A DNA stretch of 64,000 nt, taken from positions 1 to 64,000 of the forward strand of contig JADJEQ010000028.1 in the NCBI GenBank assembly GCA_016709025.1, given 5' to 3'. The stretch is from Bacteroidales bacterium (GTDB lineage Bacteria; Bacteroidota; Bacteroidia; Bacteroidales; Lentimicrobiaceae). Shown in pieces: positions 20,604-30,189 of the stretch; within the stretch, counting starts at the first letter, position 1; each line of letters starts with the position of its first letter. The position numbers were made by a program, and so were the translations under genes. The notes under the pieces are model-generated. The model was not told where the DNA came from. It saw only the letters and a list, made by a program, of their open reading frames with translations, and did no database searches.

Positions 20604-23225
20604 ATGAAAAAGATCGTTATACTTTCAGCCATTCTTCTGTGCAGCGTTCTCTTTTCCTTTGGACAGACAGGCAGCACAGCCCTTTCAGGAAACCCGGACA
20701 GGATAAGCATTCCTGACCAGATTAAAAGCCGCAAAGCCTTTAAACGGGCCGAATGGTTCTATACCCAGCGTGCTTTCCCGCACGATACCATCCCGGCAAC
20801 CCTGTATTTAAAAGAAAAAACACGGGAAATCGGGAAAGCGAAAAGCAACAGAATGAAAAGTTCTGATGTTGGGACCTGGTTACCCATGGGACCGCGGGGA
20901 ATTAATACGACTATAGCAAACTGGGGAACGATCTCAGGCAGGGTAAGAGCCGTTGCCGTTCATCCAACCGATCCGCTGACAGTTTACATAGGTGCTTCCA
21001 ACGGGGGATTGTGGAAAACCACCGATGGCGGTGAAAACTGGCAGGACATTGGTCATGATCTCAGTTCCCTTTCATTCGGGGCCATTGCCATTGATCCCAA
21101 CCACCCTGAAATTATATATGCCGGTTCCGGGGAAGCCATTTTTGGGCCTTTTTATATTTTTCCCGGGAATGGGTTGTTTAAATCCACAGATGGAGGCCAG
21201 ACCTGGAATGTGATAACAAATGGTTTCGGTCCGGTAACTTATTTTAGTGATCTGCTTGTTAGTCCCTACAATTCAAATATTGTAATTGCTGCTTTAGGAG
21301 GATCAGCGATGTTTTCAGGTATAACCCTTAACAATGAAGGAATCTGGAAAAGCCTTGATGGAGGAATTACCTGGAACAGGACATTGGAGGTGCCTGATGC
21401 ATCTGATATTGCATTCCATCCGGCAGATCCTGACAAAGTGTATGCTACGGCCGGTGGAGCCGTTGACACACTCTCCGGCTTCTACATTTCATCCGATCAG
21501 GGGGATACCTGGAGCCCAAGCAATACCGGGCTTATGCTTCAGGCAAAGTGGAGAAGAATGCAATTTGATATTTCCCAATCCAATCCCGATTTTGTTTATG
21601 CTGTTATTTATGAAATCAATACTGATTATAGCCAATGTATTACCAGGGCTTTCAAATCAGTAAACGGAGGAATCAGCTGGTCCCAGATTTCACCAGGAGT
21701 AATGCTGGGCGGCCTGTATGATGTCTGGTACGACCAGGGAAATTATGATCTGTGTATTGCTGTTGATCCAATCAATCCCGATCATGTACTGATAGGTAAT
21801 ATTGAACTTCACAGGACAACCAACGGGAACACTTTTTTACCGGTACGTCCTTTTGGAACCAACGCCACGGGTTCGCTGGTGCATGTTGATTATCATCAAC
21901 TGGTTTTTGCGCCATCAGATCCTGATTGTTTATATATAGGATGCGACGGAGGAATTTACAAATCCACTGACAGAGGTTATACGGCCACCTCAAAGAATCA
22001 GGGACTGGAGACCCTGCAGTTTTACAGGATTGCATCCCACCCCGATAGTTCAGCGATCATCATGGGAGGTATGCAGGATAATGGAACTGCTATGACGCGT
22101 GATGGTGGTGCTGAATGGAATAGAGTACACGGAAGTGATGGGATGGAATGCTTCTTTGATTATTCAGATCCCAATAAAGTTTATTGTGGTACCCAAAACG
22201 GGGGCTTTTGCAGGGGGTACGATGGAGGTGAATGGTTTGCGTTTGTAAAATTTTTCAATGGAGCCTGGATCACCCCCATCTTTATGCATCCGGCCGAAAG
22301 CAATATCCTATATGCTGCCAGTAAACACTTGTACAAATCAACCAATTGGGGCCAGACATTTGGGTTTCAGGCAACCTGGATTTCACCGGTCAACATTAAC
22401 ACGATGGCCCAAAGCAAGGTAAATCCCGGTCACCTGATTTTTGGAACCGGCGTGGACAGTTTTGTCTATGACACTGTGTTTCTTGTTAAAATATCGACCG
22501 ATGAAGGGGTAAACTGGACAGATGTAACTGCGAATATTCCGGGTGAAACCCGTTTTATTTCAAGAGTGGCAACCGATCCTCTGGATGCCAATACCATGTA
22601 TGTGCTCCGAACAGGATTTTCGCCCGGAAATAAAGTCTGGAAAACCACCGACCTTGGGCTGACCTGGGCAAATATTTCAGGTGATTTACCCGACCTGCCC
22701 TGCAGCGACCTCTTTATTGACCCTGAAAATACCAGTCGCTTATATGTTGCAAACGATATTGGGGTGTATTACTCCGCCGACGCAGGCAATACCTGGACAT
22801 ATGCCAGCGAAGGTATGCCGTTTGTACCTGCCATGGACTTTGACTATGTAAAAATTGATACAGTCCGGTACTTAAGGGTTGGAACACACGGCCGCTCCAT
22901 CTACGAAACAAAACTGAACTCAAGCCTTGGCATACCGGAAGCCGGTTCCGGTCAGGCAACCACTGCATTTGGCCTGGTACGGACTTATCCGAATCCGAAC
23001 AATTCAACTACAACCATTGAATATGAATTACTCAGAACGGAATGGGTTAAACTAATGATATACAACCACTTCGGTCATCAACTAGAGGTGCTGGTAAACA
23101 TAAAACAGGCTAAAGGCGCGCATAAGATAGCCTGGGATTCAGCAGACTTGCCGGCCGGAATTTACTATTGCCAATTACAGGCCGGAAATCAATTGATTTC
23201 AAAGAAAATCATAAAAATAAATTAA
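20604..23225 (+). CDS. VPS10/sortilin-type BNR-repeat T9SS surface protein
   Basis: 873 residues from the ATG at 20604 (an upstream TTG at 20598 is less likely). Signal peptide (KIVILSAILLCSVLFSFG). The body holds repeated blades with a DPxxPxxVYxGxxxGGLWKTTDGG pattern (for example GGLWKTTDGGENWQDIG and KSTDGGQTWNVI), as in sortilin/VPS10 ten-bladed propellers and BNR-type glycosidase-like proteins. No sialidase arginine triad is evident. C-terminal type A sorting domain (YPNPNNSTTTIEYE, LPAGIYYCQLQAGNQ). It follows the YCF48 gene with similar orientation and sorting domain, so the two are likely exported together. Role unknown; probably protein or glycan binding. Confidence 0.85.
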   Translation: MKKIVILSAILLCSVLFSFGQTGSTALSGNPDRISIPDQIKSRKAFKRAEWFYTQRAFPHDTIPATLYLKEKTREIGKAKSNRMKSSDVGTWLPMGPRGINTTIANWGTISGRVRAVAVHPTDPLTVYIGASNGGLWKTTDGGENWQDIGHDLSSLSFGAIAIDPNHPEIIYAGSGEAIFGPFYIFPGNGLFKSTDGGQTWNVITNGFGPVTYFSDLLVSPYNSNIVIAALGGSAMFSGITLNNEGIWKSLDGGITWNRTLEVPDASDIAFHPADPDKVYATAGGAVDTLSGFYISSDQGDTWSPSNTGLMLQAKWRRMQFDISQSNPDFVYAVIYEINTDYSQCITRAFKSVNGGISWSQISPGVMLGGLYDVWYDQGNYDLCIAVDPINPDHVLIGNIELHRTTNGNTFLPVRPFGTNATGSLVHVDYHQLVFAPSDPDCLYIGCDGGIYKSTDRGYTATSKNQGLETLQFYRIASHPDSSAIIMGGMQDNGTAMTRDGGAEWNRVHGSDGMECFFDYSDPNKVYCGTQNGGFCRGYDGGEWFAFVKFFNGAWITPIFMHPAESNILYAASKHLYKSTNWGQTFGFQATWISPVNINTMAQSKVNPGHLIFGTGVDSFVYDTVFLVKISTDEGVNWTDVTANIPGETRFISRVATDPLDANTMYVLRTGFSPGNKVWKTTDLGLTWANISGDLPDLPCSDLFIDPENTSRLYVANDIGVYYSADAGNTWTYASEGMPFVPAMDFDYVKIDTVRYLRVGTHGRSIYETKLNSSLGIPEAGSGQATTAFGLVRTYPNPNNSTTTIEYELLRTEWVKLMIYNHFGHQLEVLVNIKQAKGAHKIAWDSADLPAGIYYCQLQAGNQLISKKIIKIN

Positions 23226-23340
23226 CCCGCGCAGGGCCGGGTAAATCCGGATCGAATCCGCATTCTGGGGTTACTTACCAAAAGCATACAACACGCAATA
23301 TTTTAATATTTACCAACCTGTAACTTTAATAATTCCGGAA

Positions 23341-23974
23341 ATGAAAAGGTTAATCCCGGTTCACTGGTCAATGCTGAACGGTTTGTTTCTGATGCTGTTA
23401 TGCAGTTGCATGAATCATGAAAACAGGCTTGATTGCGCAGGAAACCGGCAGTTTTACCGATCTGCGTGACGGGAAGGTCTATAAAACCGTTAAAACCGGT
23501 GACCAATGGATCATGGCTGAAAACTTCGCCTTCAAACCGGATCAGGGAAACTATTGGGCTTATAACAACAACCCGGCCAATGCGGCCATTTTTGGTTACC
23601 TCTACGACTGGGAAACAGCCAATAAAATTGCCCCGGCGGGCTGGCATCTGCCATCGGAAAAAGAATGGAAAACCTTCCGGAAATCCATGGGTGCAGGATG
23701 GGATACCTGGAGTACCATGAAAAAGGTCTATAAACAAATGGTTACGGGTGGCAGCAGCGGTTTCAATGCTTTGTTCGGGGGTGCCTATATCATCTCAGAC
23801 AAAGAGTTCAGGGGCCTGAATGAGGTAGCATACTTCTGGAGTTCTACCCGTGCAAGCGACGGACAGCCGGTGAATTACATATTGGAACGTGAAAGTGGTG
23901 AGGCTTTCATTACATCCTATGCAGATCCGAAAGGCGGAAAAAGTGTCCGCTATTTTAAGGACAAGAAAGAATGA
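23341..23974 (+). CDS. FISUMP-domain lipoprotein, lipoprotein signal out of frame
   Basis: The ATG at 23341 starts a lipoprotein-like signal (MKRLIPVHW..., LFLMLLCSC lipobox), but its frame ends within about 40 codons. The rest is open in another frame from 23417: FTDLRDGKVYKTVKTGDQWIMAENF, AGWHLPSEKEW, SGFNALFGGAY and YFWSSTRASDG. These are the hallmarks of the FISUMP domain (first seen in Fibrobacter major paralogous proteins), normally attached to a lipoprotein or other export signal. One indel near 23420 would join both parts. Its stop codon (TGA, 23972-23974) is part of the first heptad of the repeat array that follows. Confidence 0.75.
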
Positions 23975-24040
23975 CGAATGTAGAATGACGAATGTAGAAT
24001 GACGAATGTAGAATGTAGAATGTAGAATGTAGAATGACGC
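23966..24040 (+). repeat. GAATGAC/GAATGTA heptad array
   Basis: About ten units of 7 bp, GAATGAC and GAATGTA, in mixed order. The stop codon of the FISUMP gene lies inside the first unit. The period of 7 moves the units through all reading frames, and both unit types supply stop codons. Confidence 0.85.
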
Positions 24041-24084
24041 CCTTCGACTTGGTTCGGCAAGGGCTCACCAACCGCCGCTCAGGG
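24039..24084. repeat. REP-like palindromic element
   Basis: GCCCTT (24039-24044) pairs with AAGGGC (24059-24064), followed by GCTCACCAACC and CTCAGGG. A related element with TTCGAC, GCTCACCAACC and GCTCAGG occurs at 34444-34482. Such elements are common between genes in related genomes; no function is known to me. Confidence 0.6.
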
Positions 24085-24097
24085 TAACAATGAGAAT

Positions 24098-24317
24098 GAC
24101 GAATTGATAATTCACTGGCAGACTTGTGGAATGAAGCTAAGCTTTTAATCTGCTAATTACCGAATCTGCTAATCTGCTAATCAGAAACTTCCTGCTTAAT
24201 ACTGAATACTGATTTTTTTTGAACGAATGCCTTCTCACCACCACTCACTACTCACTACTCATTTCTTACTTCTTTCTTGACTTCCGACCTCCGACTTCCG
24301 ACCTCCGAATCCTTTGA
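24098..24317. repeat. Composite short-tandem-repeat block, unit 1
   Basis: This block runs in a fixed order: GACGAATT and CACTGGCAGACTTGTGGAAT, then CTAATCTG/CTAATTAC units (24145-24185), TTTGAACGAATGCCTTCTCA, CTCACTA units (24241-24260), and CTTCCGACCTCCGA units (24281-24310). The same order recurs at 24341-24520 and, without the last part, at 34262-34400. Confidence 0.75.
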
Positions 24318-24340
24318 ATTACGAATGACGAGTGACGAGT

Positions 24341-24520
24341 GACGAATTGGCAATTCACTGGCAGGCCTGTGGAATGAAGCTAAATTCTCATCTGCTGATC
24401 AGATAATAAGAAACAACCTACTGAATCCTGATTTTTTTGAACGAATGCCTTCTCACTACTCACTACTCATTTCTTACTTCTTACTCTTGACTTCCGACCT
24501 CTGACCTCCAAATATTTGAA
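24341..24520. repeat. Composite short-tandem-repeat block, unit 2
   Basis: Direct repeat of 24098-24317 with some deletions: GACGAATTGGCAATTCACTG, TGTGGAATGAAGCTAAA, a shortened CTAATC-type part, TTTGAACGAATGCCTTCTCA, CTCACTA units and CTTCCGACCTCTGACCTCC. No gene is present. Confidence 0.75.
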
Positions 24521-24595
24521 TCTTGAATCCTTGAATCTTGCAGAGCGCAGCGGAGTCCCACCTTTTCGGCGGGGAATCCTGAATTCCCGATTCCC

Positions 24596-24664
24596 GCGTT
24601 CGTTTATCCAAACCCTGCGTTCGTTTATCTCTTTCATTTCTGCCTTTCTGCTGCACTAACTTTA
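24596..24664 (+). promoter_or_regulatory. Predicted LytTR operator and promoter upstream of the LytTR regulator
   Basis: GCGTTCGTTTATC occurs at 24596-24608 and again at 24617-24629, exactly 21 bp apart. LytTR DNA-binding domains bind direct repeats about two helical turns apart, and the well-studied AlgR site is CCGTTCGTC, which the repeat resembles. A -7-like TAACTTTA follows at 24657-24664. The sequence from the second repeat through the -7 motif is nearly the same at 27993-28039. The regulator gene lies about 460 bp downstream, behind a repeat-rich leader, so autoregulation is plausible but not proven. Confidence 0.65.
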
Positions 24665-24749
24665 TGCATTCAGCAATCCCGGCAACGGCAAATTATCAAT
24701 TAGCAGATTGAAAAAATCCCCATGAAAACCCTGACATTTATTTTTTGCA

Positions 24750-25070
24750 TCTTTTGCCAACTGCCAACTGCCATTGAACTCCTGAACATTTGAACCTGAA
24801 ATCCTGTGGCTTCGATACATTTTGCGAATCTTAATTAGATTATTTATCAAGATAATGTCGCAAAACACTCAGCCACCAGAACCCTGAAACTCTTGAACTT
24901 TTGAACTTTTTACTTTCTTTTGCCAACAGCCAACTTTTTACTTTCTGTTGCCAACTGCCAACTGCCAACTTTCTTTGAACTCTTGAACCTTTGAACCCTT
25001 GAACTCTTGAACCTTTAAACTTTTTACTTTCTTTTGCCAACTGCCAACTGCATCTTGCCAACTTGAATAA
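24750..25070. repeat. Short tandem repeats: AACTGCC and TTGAAC(C/T) families
   Basis: This noncoding stretch holds AACTGCC heptads (24758-24775, 24950-24971, 25037-25050) alternating with TTGAACCTTTGAAC-type units (24890-24912, 24975-25020) and TTTTTACTTTCTTTTGCC segments in two copies. No gene is visible. A weak -7-like TAAACTTG lies at 25071-25078 just before the LytTR regulator. Confidence 0.75.
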
Positions 25071-25126
25071 TAAACTTGCAAATCACCATGAACTTCACTA
25101 AATTTGAGGAAGTTAACAACGAAAAC

Positions 25127-25879
25127 ATGCTTCGGACTCTCATCATCGATGACGAAACTCCAGTGCGCGAAGCTATCGGCAAGCTATTGGTTATGCATTG
25201 CCCCCAGGTGAAAATAGTTGGCGAAGCCGGAAGTGTGGAAGGCGGGCTTAAGCTTATTGCAAACCTTCGTCCCAATCTGGTCTTGCTTGATATCAGTTTG
25301 GGTGACGGCTCCGGGTTTGATCTTCTCCGCCAGGTTGAAACGATCGATTTCAAAGTGATTTTCATCACCGCCTATGAAAAATATGCAGTTCAGGCTTTCA
25401 AATTCGCTGCTGTCGATTTTCTACTCAAACCTATCAATCCAGAAGAACTTGCCTATGCAGTAAAATGTGCCGAGATGCTTGTGCAGGAGCATTTCAATAC
25501 GCAGTTGCAGGCGCTGGAAGAAAACCTCCGGACAGATATACGCCAGAAAAAGAAAGTGGTGCTTAGAACGCTCGAGAACATTTTCCTGGTCGATATGCAC
25601 GACATTACCTATTGCGAGTCCGACGGCTGCTATACCACGATCCACATGGTTGATGGTGAGCATATCATGGTGTCGCGCACACTCCATGAGTTCGACCTGA
25701 TGCTGAGTGAACAGGGCTTTTACCGCGTGCACAAATCATACCTCATCAACCTTCTGCATATCAAGCGCTTTGAAAAACAGGAAGGCGGATATATTATATT
25801 GAACGACAATCACAAAGTACCGGTGGCATCGCGCAAACGGGAAGAACTGATGTCGCTTTTTGACAAACTGGCAGAATAA
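25127..25879 (+). CDS. LytTR-family response regulator
   Basis: 250 residues from the ATG at 25127 (MLRTLIIDDE); an ATG at 25088 would add 13 residues of no known type. Residues 1-120 are a receiver domain with the acidic pair in LIIDDE, phosphorylatable Asp in LVLLDISLGDGSG, Thr in FITAYE and Lys in LLKPI. Residues about 145-245 are a LytTR DNA-binding domain (IFLVDMHDITYCESDGCYTT, FYRVHKSYLINL, VPVASRKREEL). Bacteroidota regulators of this type are paired with LytS/YpdA-like kinases, here the gene 31 bp downstream. Likely targets are promoters with GCGTTCGTTTA repeats, of which there are two nearby (24596 and 27951). Confidence 0.92.
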   Translation: MLRTLIIDDETPVREAIGKLLVMHCPQVKIVGEAGSVEGGLKLIANLRPNLVLLDISLGDGSGFDLLRQVETIDFKVIFITAYEKYAVQAFKFAAVDFLLKPINPEELAYAVKCAEMLVQEHFNTQLQALEENLRTDIRQKKKVVLRTLENIFLVDMHDITYCESDGCYTTIHMVDGEHIMVSRTLHEFDLMLSEQGFYRVHKSYLINLLHIKRFEKQEGGYIILNDNHKVPVASRKREELMSLFDKLAE

Positions 25880-25910
25880 TTTCACGATTGCACTTTTCAA
25901 AATTGAAGCA

Positions 25911-27908
25911 GTGAATGGTATTCTTCTTGCTTTATTCATAATCTTCTCTGGCTGCTGCGTCACGGCCCAGATCCCTACCCGTATATACCCTAAAGTTATT
26001 GATAGCCTGTATCATAGGTTAAATACTGCCAAAACAACCGATAGAGTGGCTGTACTAAACGAATTAGCCCTCTACCTGGCTCCCCGTTATTACGACTCAA
26101 GCCTGAAGTATGCCATCGAAGCACGGACTCTTGCGAAGAAACTCAATTATGAGAAAGGAAAAGGAGTGGCATTATTTAACATCGGAAACAACTATTATTT
26201 CAGGCTGGATGCCAAAAAGTCAATGACTTATTACCTTGATGCATTAATGATATTGGAAGACCTGGAACCTTCACAGGAACTGGGAAATTTATACTACCAG
26301 GTTGCGACTTTTACAAACGTACCTAAAAATTGCAGAAAAGCAATGCAGGTATTTAAAAACTTCACAATCAGAAATCGGAAGACTTTGTCAGGATGCAAAT
26401 GTTAACACTCCTTAGTGATATAGGTTATGATTCTGTCATATTTCTTGGAAAAAAAAACCTTGAGTATTTCAGGAAATCAGGAAACAAGCTTGGAGTTTAT
26501 ACTTCCCTATTGCAGATAGCGAATGCTTGTTTTTACACAAGAAGGCCGGAGGGTTTGGAATATGCGCACGAAGCGCAGGCGCTTGCTGAAGAATTTGGCG
26601 ATGATTGGCTGATAGCCAACGCTTTGCATAAAGTGGTTAATTACAATAAAAATGTTTTCAAGTACCCGGAATATAGAACCAATCTCAAACTTGCCGAAGC
26701 AGACCTGCAGCGCGCCAGGGAAATACTGGTCAAATCCGAATTGCCATACAGGCACCGTTTGCTGAGTGAAACCTACAGGAAATTGGAGAACTGCGCTGGG
26801 GAGCCGGCGACACAAATACAGCAATCCATTATTTTTCTTTGGGTATCGCTACTGTTGATACTTTTTTGAGAAGCATGGATACCATCACGTTTCCCGAAAC
26901 GGAATCCAAATATGGCTGGTACACCAGCGATCATGTCAACATGGCATACTCATATACGGCATTGAGTACAATCAACGCAGTTAAGGGTAATTACAAAGCT
27001 GCGCTTGAGAACCAGTTAAAGCGAGATTCCCTTTATAATCTGGAAATGACTGCATTCTCTGAAAAGCAATTTATTATCATGCAGGTTACCTATGAGGACG
27101 AGAAAAAACGAAACCGTATTTATCAGTTAAGGAGGGAAGAAGAAATTCATCAGGCCAGACAATCGCAAACAATCCTATTTTTTTGTTAATTGGAGGTGCC
27201 ATACTTATCACTCTTCTTGCCGTCTTGTTCTTCATCCAGCGCCGAAGGTTCCAATCAGAGCAGAAAACGATGGAACTTGAACAAAAGTTGCTCCGGTCCC
27301 AGATGAACCCTCATTTCCTGTTCAATGCCCTCACGGGGATACAGAACTTTATCCTTACCCAGAAGCCTGATCAGGCAAGCATCTACCTGTCGAGATTTGC
27401 TAACCTTGTGAGGAATATTCTTGACAACTCGGTGGAAGAATTTGTCACGCTCGAAAAGGAAATCAGTACCATTGAGAATTACCTGGAACTACAAAAGGTT
27501 CGCTATGCCGGAAAGTTTGATTACCGCATCACCGTTACCGATGCAATTGACCCCGAGGAAATGATGATACCGCCTATGCTGGCACAGCCTTTTATTGAGA
27601 ACTCCATTGAGCACGGTATCAAGCACCGCGAAACTCCCGGGCATCTCGATATCCGCTTCAGCCTGCAGGATCACACTCTCATTTTCGAGGTGGAAGACGA
27701 TGGCGTTGGCAGGCAGAAAGCCCGCGAAATCAGCATTCAGAGTGAGTCAGCACACCGGAGCATGGCCACTTCGCTCACCCGCGACCGGCTGGTTATACTA
27801 AACCGCAAACATCATAAAAAAATCCTCCTCTAAACCACCGACCTTAAAAATGCACACGGTGACGCCGGCGGCACCAGCGTCAAGTTACGAATACCCGTGA
27901 CCCTGTAG
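25911..27908 (+). pseudogene. LytS-like (His_kinase) sensor kinase with TPR-type sensor, frameshifted
   Basis: The probable start is GTG at 25911 (signal or membrane segment MNGILLALFIIFSGCC). Helical TPR-like repeats follow to about 27130, then one membrane segment (IGGAILITLLAVLFFI) and the kinase core: His in QMNPHFLFNALTGIQNF, and ATP-site residues in PPMLAQPFIENSIEHGIKH and VEDDGVGR. The frame changes near 26340, 26780 and 27180 (the last in a run of seven T). A TAA at 27831 interrupts the last 26 codons, which remain in frame up to GTSVKLRIPVTL at 27908. If real, the regulator lacks its partner; if sequencing errors, this is an ordinary periplasmic-sensing kinase operon. Confidence 0.78.
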
Positions 27909-27950
27909 TCATTTACACTGTCCACAAAAACTCTGGTCTGCAGGAACTCA

Positions 27951-28039
27951 GCGTTCTTTTGTCCATTCCCTGCGTTCGTTTACCCAAACCCTACGTTCGT
28001 TTATCTCTTTCATTTCTGCTTTCCGGTGAACTAACTTTA
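27951..28039 (+). promoter_or_regulatory. Predicted LytTR operator (three phased repeats) and promoter of the beta-helix gene
   Basis: Three direct repeats start at 27951 (GCGTTCTTTTGTC), 27972 (GCGTTCGTTTACC) and 27993 (ACGTTCGTTTATC), each 21 bp from the next. The -7-like TAACTTTA is at 28032-28039. The segment CTCTTTCATTTCTGC between them is also found at the 24596 site. This architecture fits activation by a LytTR regulator bound on one face of the helix. The gene at 28212 follows with a leader of about 165 nt. Confidence 0.72.
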
Positions 28040-28211
28040 TATGCTAACAATAGAGGATGGCGGCATTGGAATTCCTTTGCTATAAAAATCTGTGTAACCT
28101 GCCGGCTCAATCCTGAAACTACCCGATAGAAATTTAAAGAGAAGTTTATAACTACCCGGTCATCGAACAATAGTTAACCAAAATTCAATTTCACCTTTTA
28201 AGAACTATGCT

Positions 28212-30134
28212 ATGAGAAAATTTACGCTTTTTTTTCTTCAGCCTTATACTGGCTGCACTGGCACAGGCACAAATCATCCATGTACCGGCCGATTATCCCA
28301 CGATCCAGCTTGGGATCGATGCGGCAACATCCGGCGATACCGTTCTGGTAGCTGAGGGTACCTATTTTGAGCAGATTAATTTTCTGGGCAAAAAACCACT
28401 GACCGTAGGCAGCTTGTTTCTGACGGACGGTGATACTGCACATATCAGCAACACCATTATTGACGGAAGCCAGTTGACCAATATGCAGAGTGCTTCGATG
28501 GTGTATTTTGTTTCAGGTGAGGATACAACCACGATCTTGTGCGGTTTTACTATCCGGCATGGTAAAGGTACCTTGTATGAAACTCCATCCAATACATACA
28601 GAGCAGGTGGTGGCGTCTATATTTCATCTTCGGGCGCAAAGATAATTCATAACCATATTACTGAGAACAGCCTGAACAACACTCTGTATGCAGTTACCGA
28701 ATTTGCCGACGGTGCAGGAATTGGTTGCAAATGGAATATAGGTAACCATTGGATTGTTGTAAGCGGCAATACAATTGATCATAATTCCTGCAGATCAAAT
28801 AGTGTAGGAGCAACCGGAGCTGGAATCAGCATCAATTATAACTCCAGAATTATGGGAATACAATTTCCGATAACACCCTTTACGGCACTGGAACATCATA
28901 TTCCTATTGTGCAGGATTTTACTGCGAACCACCTGTAACATCTCCGTTTACTATAACCGCGATCGTTGAATATAACACAATAAAGAATAATCTTTCACAA
29001 GCACAGATTAATCAGGCCCATACCTCCGGTGTAGGTTTTGCATCAGTTAGAGGCATTTTTTCGCACAATATCGTTGAAAATAATGAAGTCAGCACAGGTA
29101 CAAATTCTGCCGGAGGTGCCGCAGTATTATTCTGGATACCAGGGGAGGGCTCTGTCGTCCGGAATAATACTTTCAGGGGAAACATCAGCAATGATATCGG
29201 AGCACTGAGTATTGAGGGTCCTTCTCCTGATCCGGATCAGAAAATGGTTTTGGTCGAAAATAATACTTTCATCGACAATGAGGCCAAAAGAGGAGGTGCC
29301 ATTGAGATAAGTGATGTACCTGTGGTATTGCAAAACAATGTTTTCAGCGGAAATCATGCCAGCCTGCATGGTGGCGCTGTATATGGCTCGGTTGGTGCAG
29401 CAGGGAATACGGAGCATATGATTACTTTTATAAATAATAGTTTTTCCGGGAACAGAGCCGATGTCCATGGAGGCGTTTTATATATAGGATTTCATCCGGT
29501 TAAGCCGCTGATCATTAATTCAATACTTTGGGGCGATACAGCTACTTATGGCAGCGAAATTTATATAGCAGTCCCGAATGACACGGTTGAAATAGCAAAT
29601 TCCAATTTTAATCCGGCACTGATTAGCGGTGGACACTTTCGCGATGGTGGTGGGAATATCAATACCGACCCGATGTTTACTGATCCTGTTTTACTCACCA
29701 CAGATCCTTCCAGCCCCTGCATTGATGCCGGTGTTCCAATCTTTGAATGTAGCTGTGGCGAATCCCATTCAGCTCCAGCATACGATATTTTGGGTGTTCT
29801 CCGACCGGCAGGATCCGGGTATGATATGGGCGCTTATGACCTCGCAAATTCTGGTGTCGGCATAAGCAACTGCGGGCCTGCGCTGCCATTTTCGGTCTGG
29901 CCGAATCCGTGCTCCGCTTCCGCCACCTTTACCTACGCACTTGCTCAGTCATCTCAGGTCCTGCTTCGGGTGTATGATAACTTAGGACGACAGGTGGCAA
30001 CACTGGTGAATGCCACTCAGAAACCTGGAGAACAGACAATTGAGTGGGACACCAAAAACTGGCCAGCAGGGGTTTACCATTACCGCATCCTGGCAGGAAA
30101 TCAGGTTGGAAGCGGGAAGATGGTGAAAAAATAG
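28212..30134 (+). pseudogene. Right-handed beta-helix T9SS surface protein, frameshifted
   Basis: ATG at 28212. Removing one T from the run of eight at about 28228 would give a clean signal peptide (MRKFTLFFFSLILAALAQA) joined to IIHVPADYPTIQLGIDAA. A second shift occurs near 28855. The rest is a beta-helix with NNTF and GGA turns, an anchor-Q-like block with TDPMFTDP, SPCIDAG and AYDILGVLRP, and a type A sorting domain (VWPNPCSASATFTYAL, WPAGVYHYRILAGNQ). It is related to the paralogues at 2076-11293 at its start but keeps the canonical SPCIDAG motif which they have lost. It is the likely target of the LytTR operator upstream. Confidence 0.78.
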
Positions 30135-30176
30135 TGTCAAGTAAAAAGTATAAAGTAAAAAGTAAAAAGTAAAGAT
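30135..30176 (+). repeat. AAAAAGT heptad array abutting a stop codon
   Basis: TGTCAAGTAAAAAGT begins at the first base after the TAG stop codon and is followed by further AAAAAGT/ATAAAGT units. The same start-of-array sequence follows stop codons at 40270, 49602 and 56104. The right end of the related foldback element is absent here. Confidence 0.75.
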
Positions 30177-30189
30177 CTGATTTATGGAT

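Noticed and set aside
23966..25070. Possible CRISPR array in the repeat-rich intergenic region
   Set aside because: Units are about 7 bp, of several families, with no spacers and no cas genes nearby.
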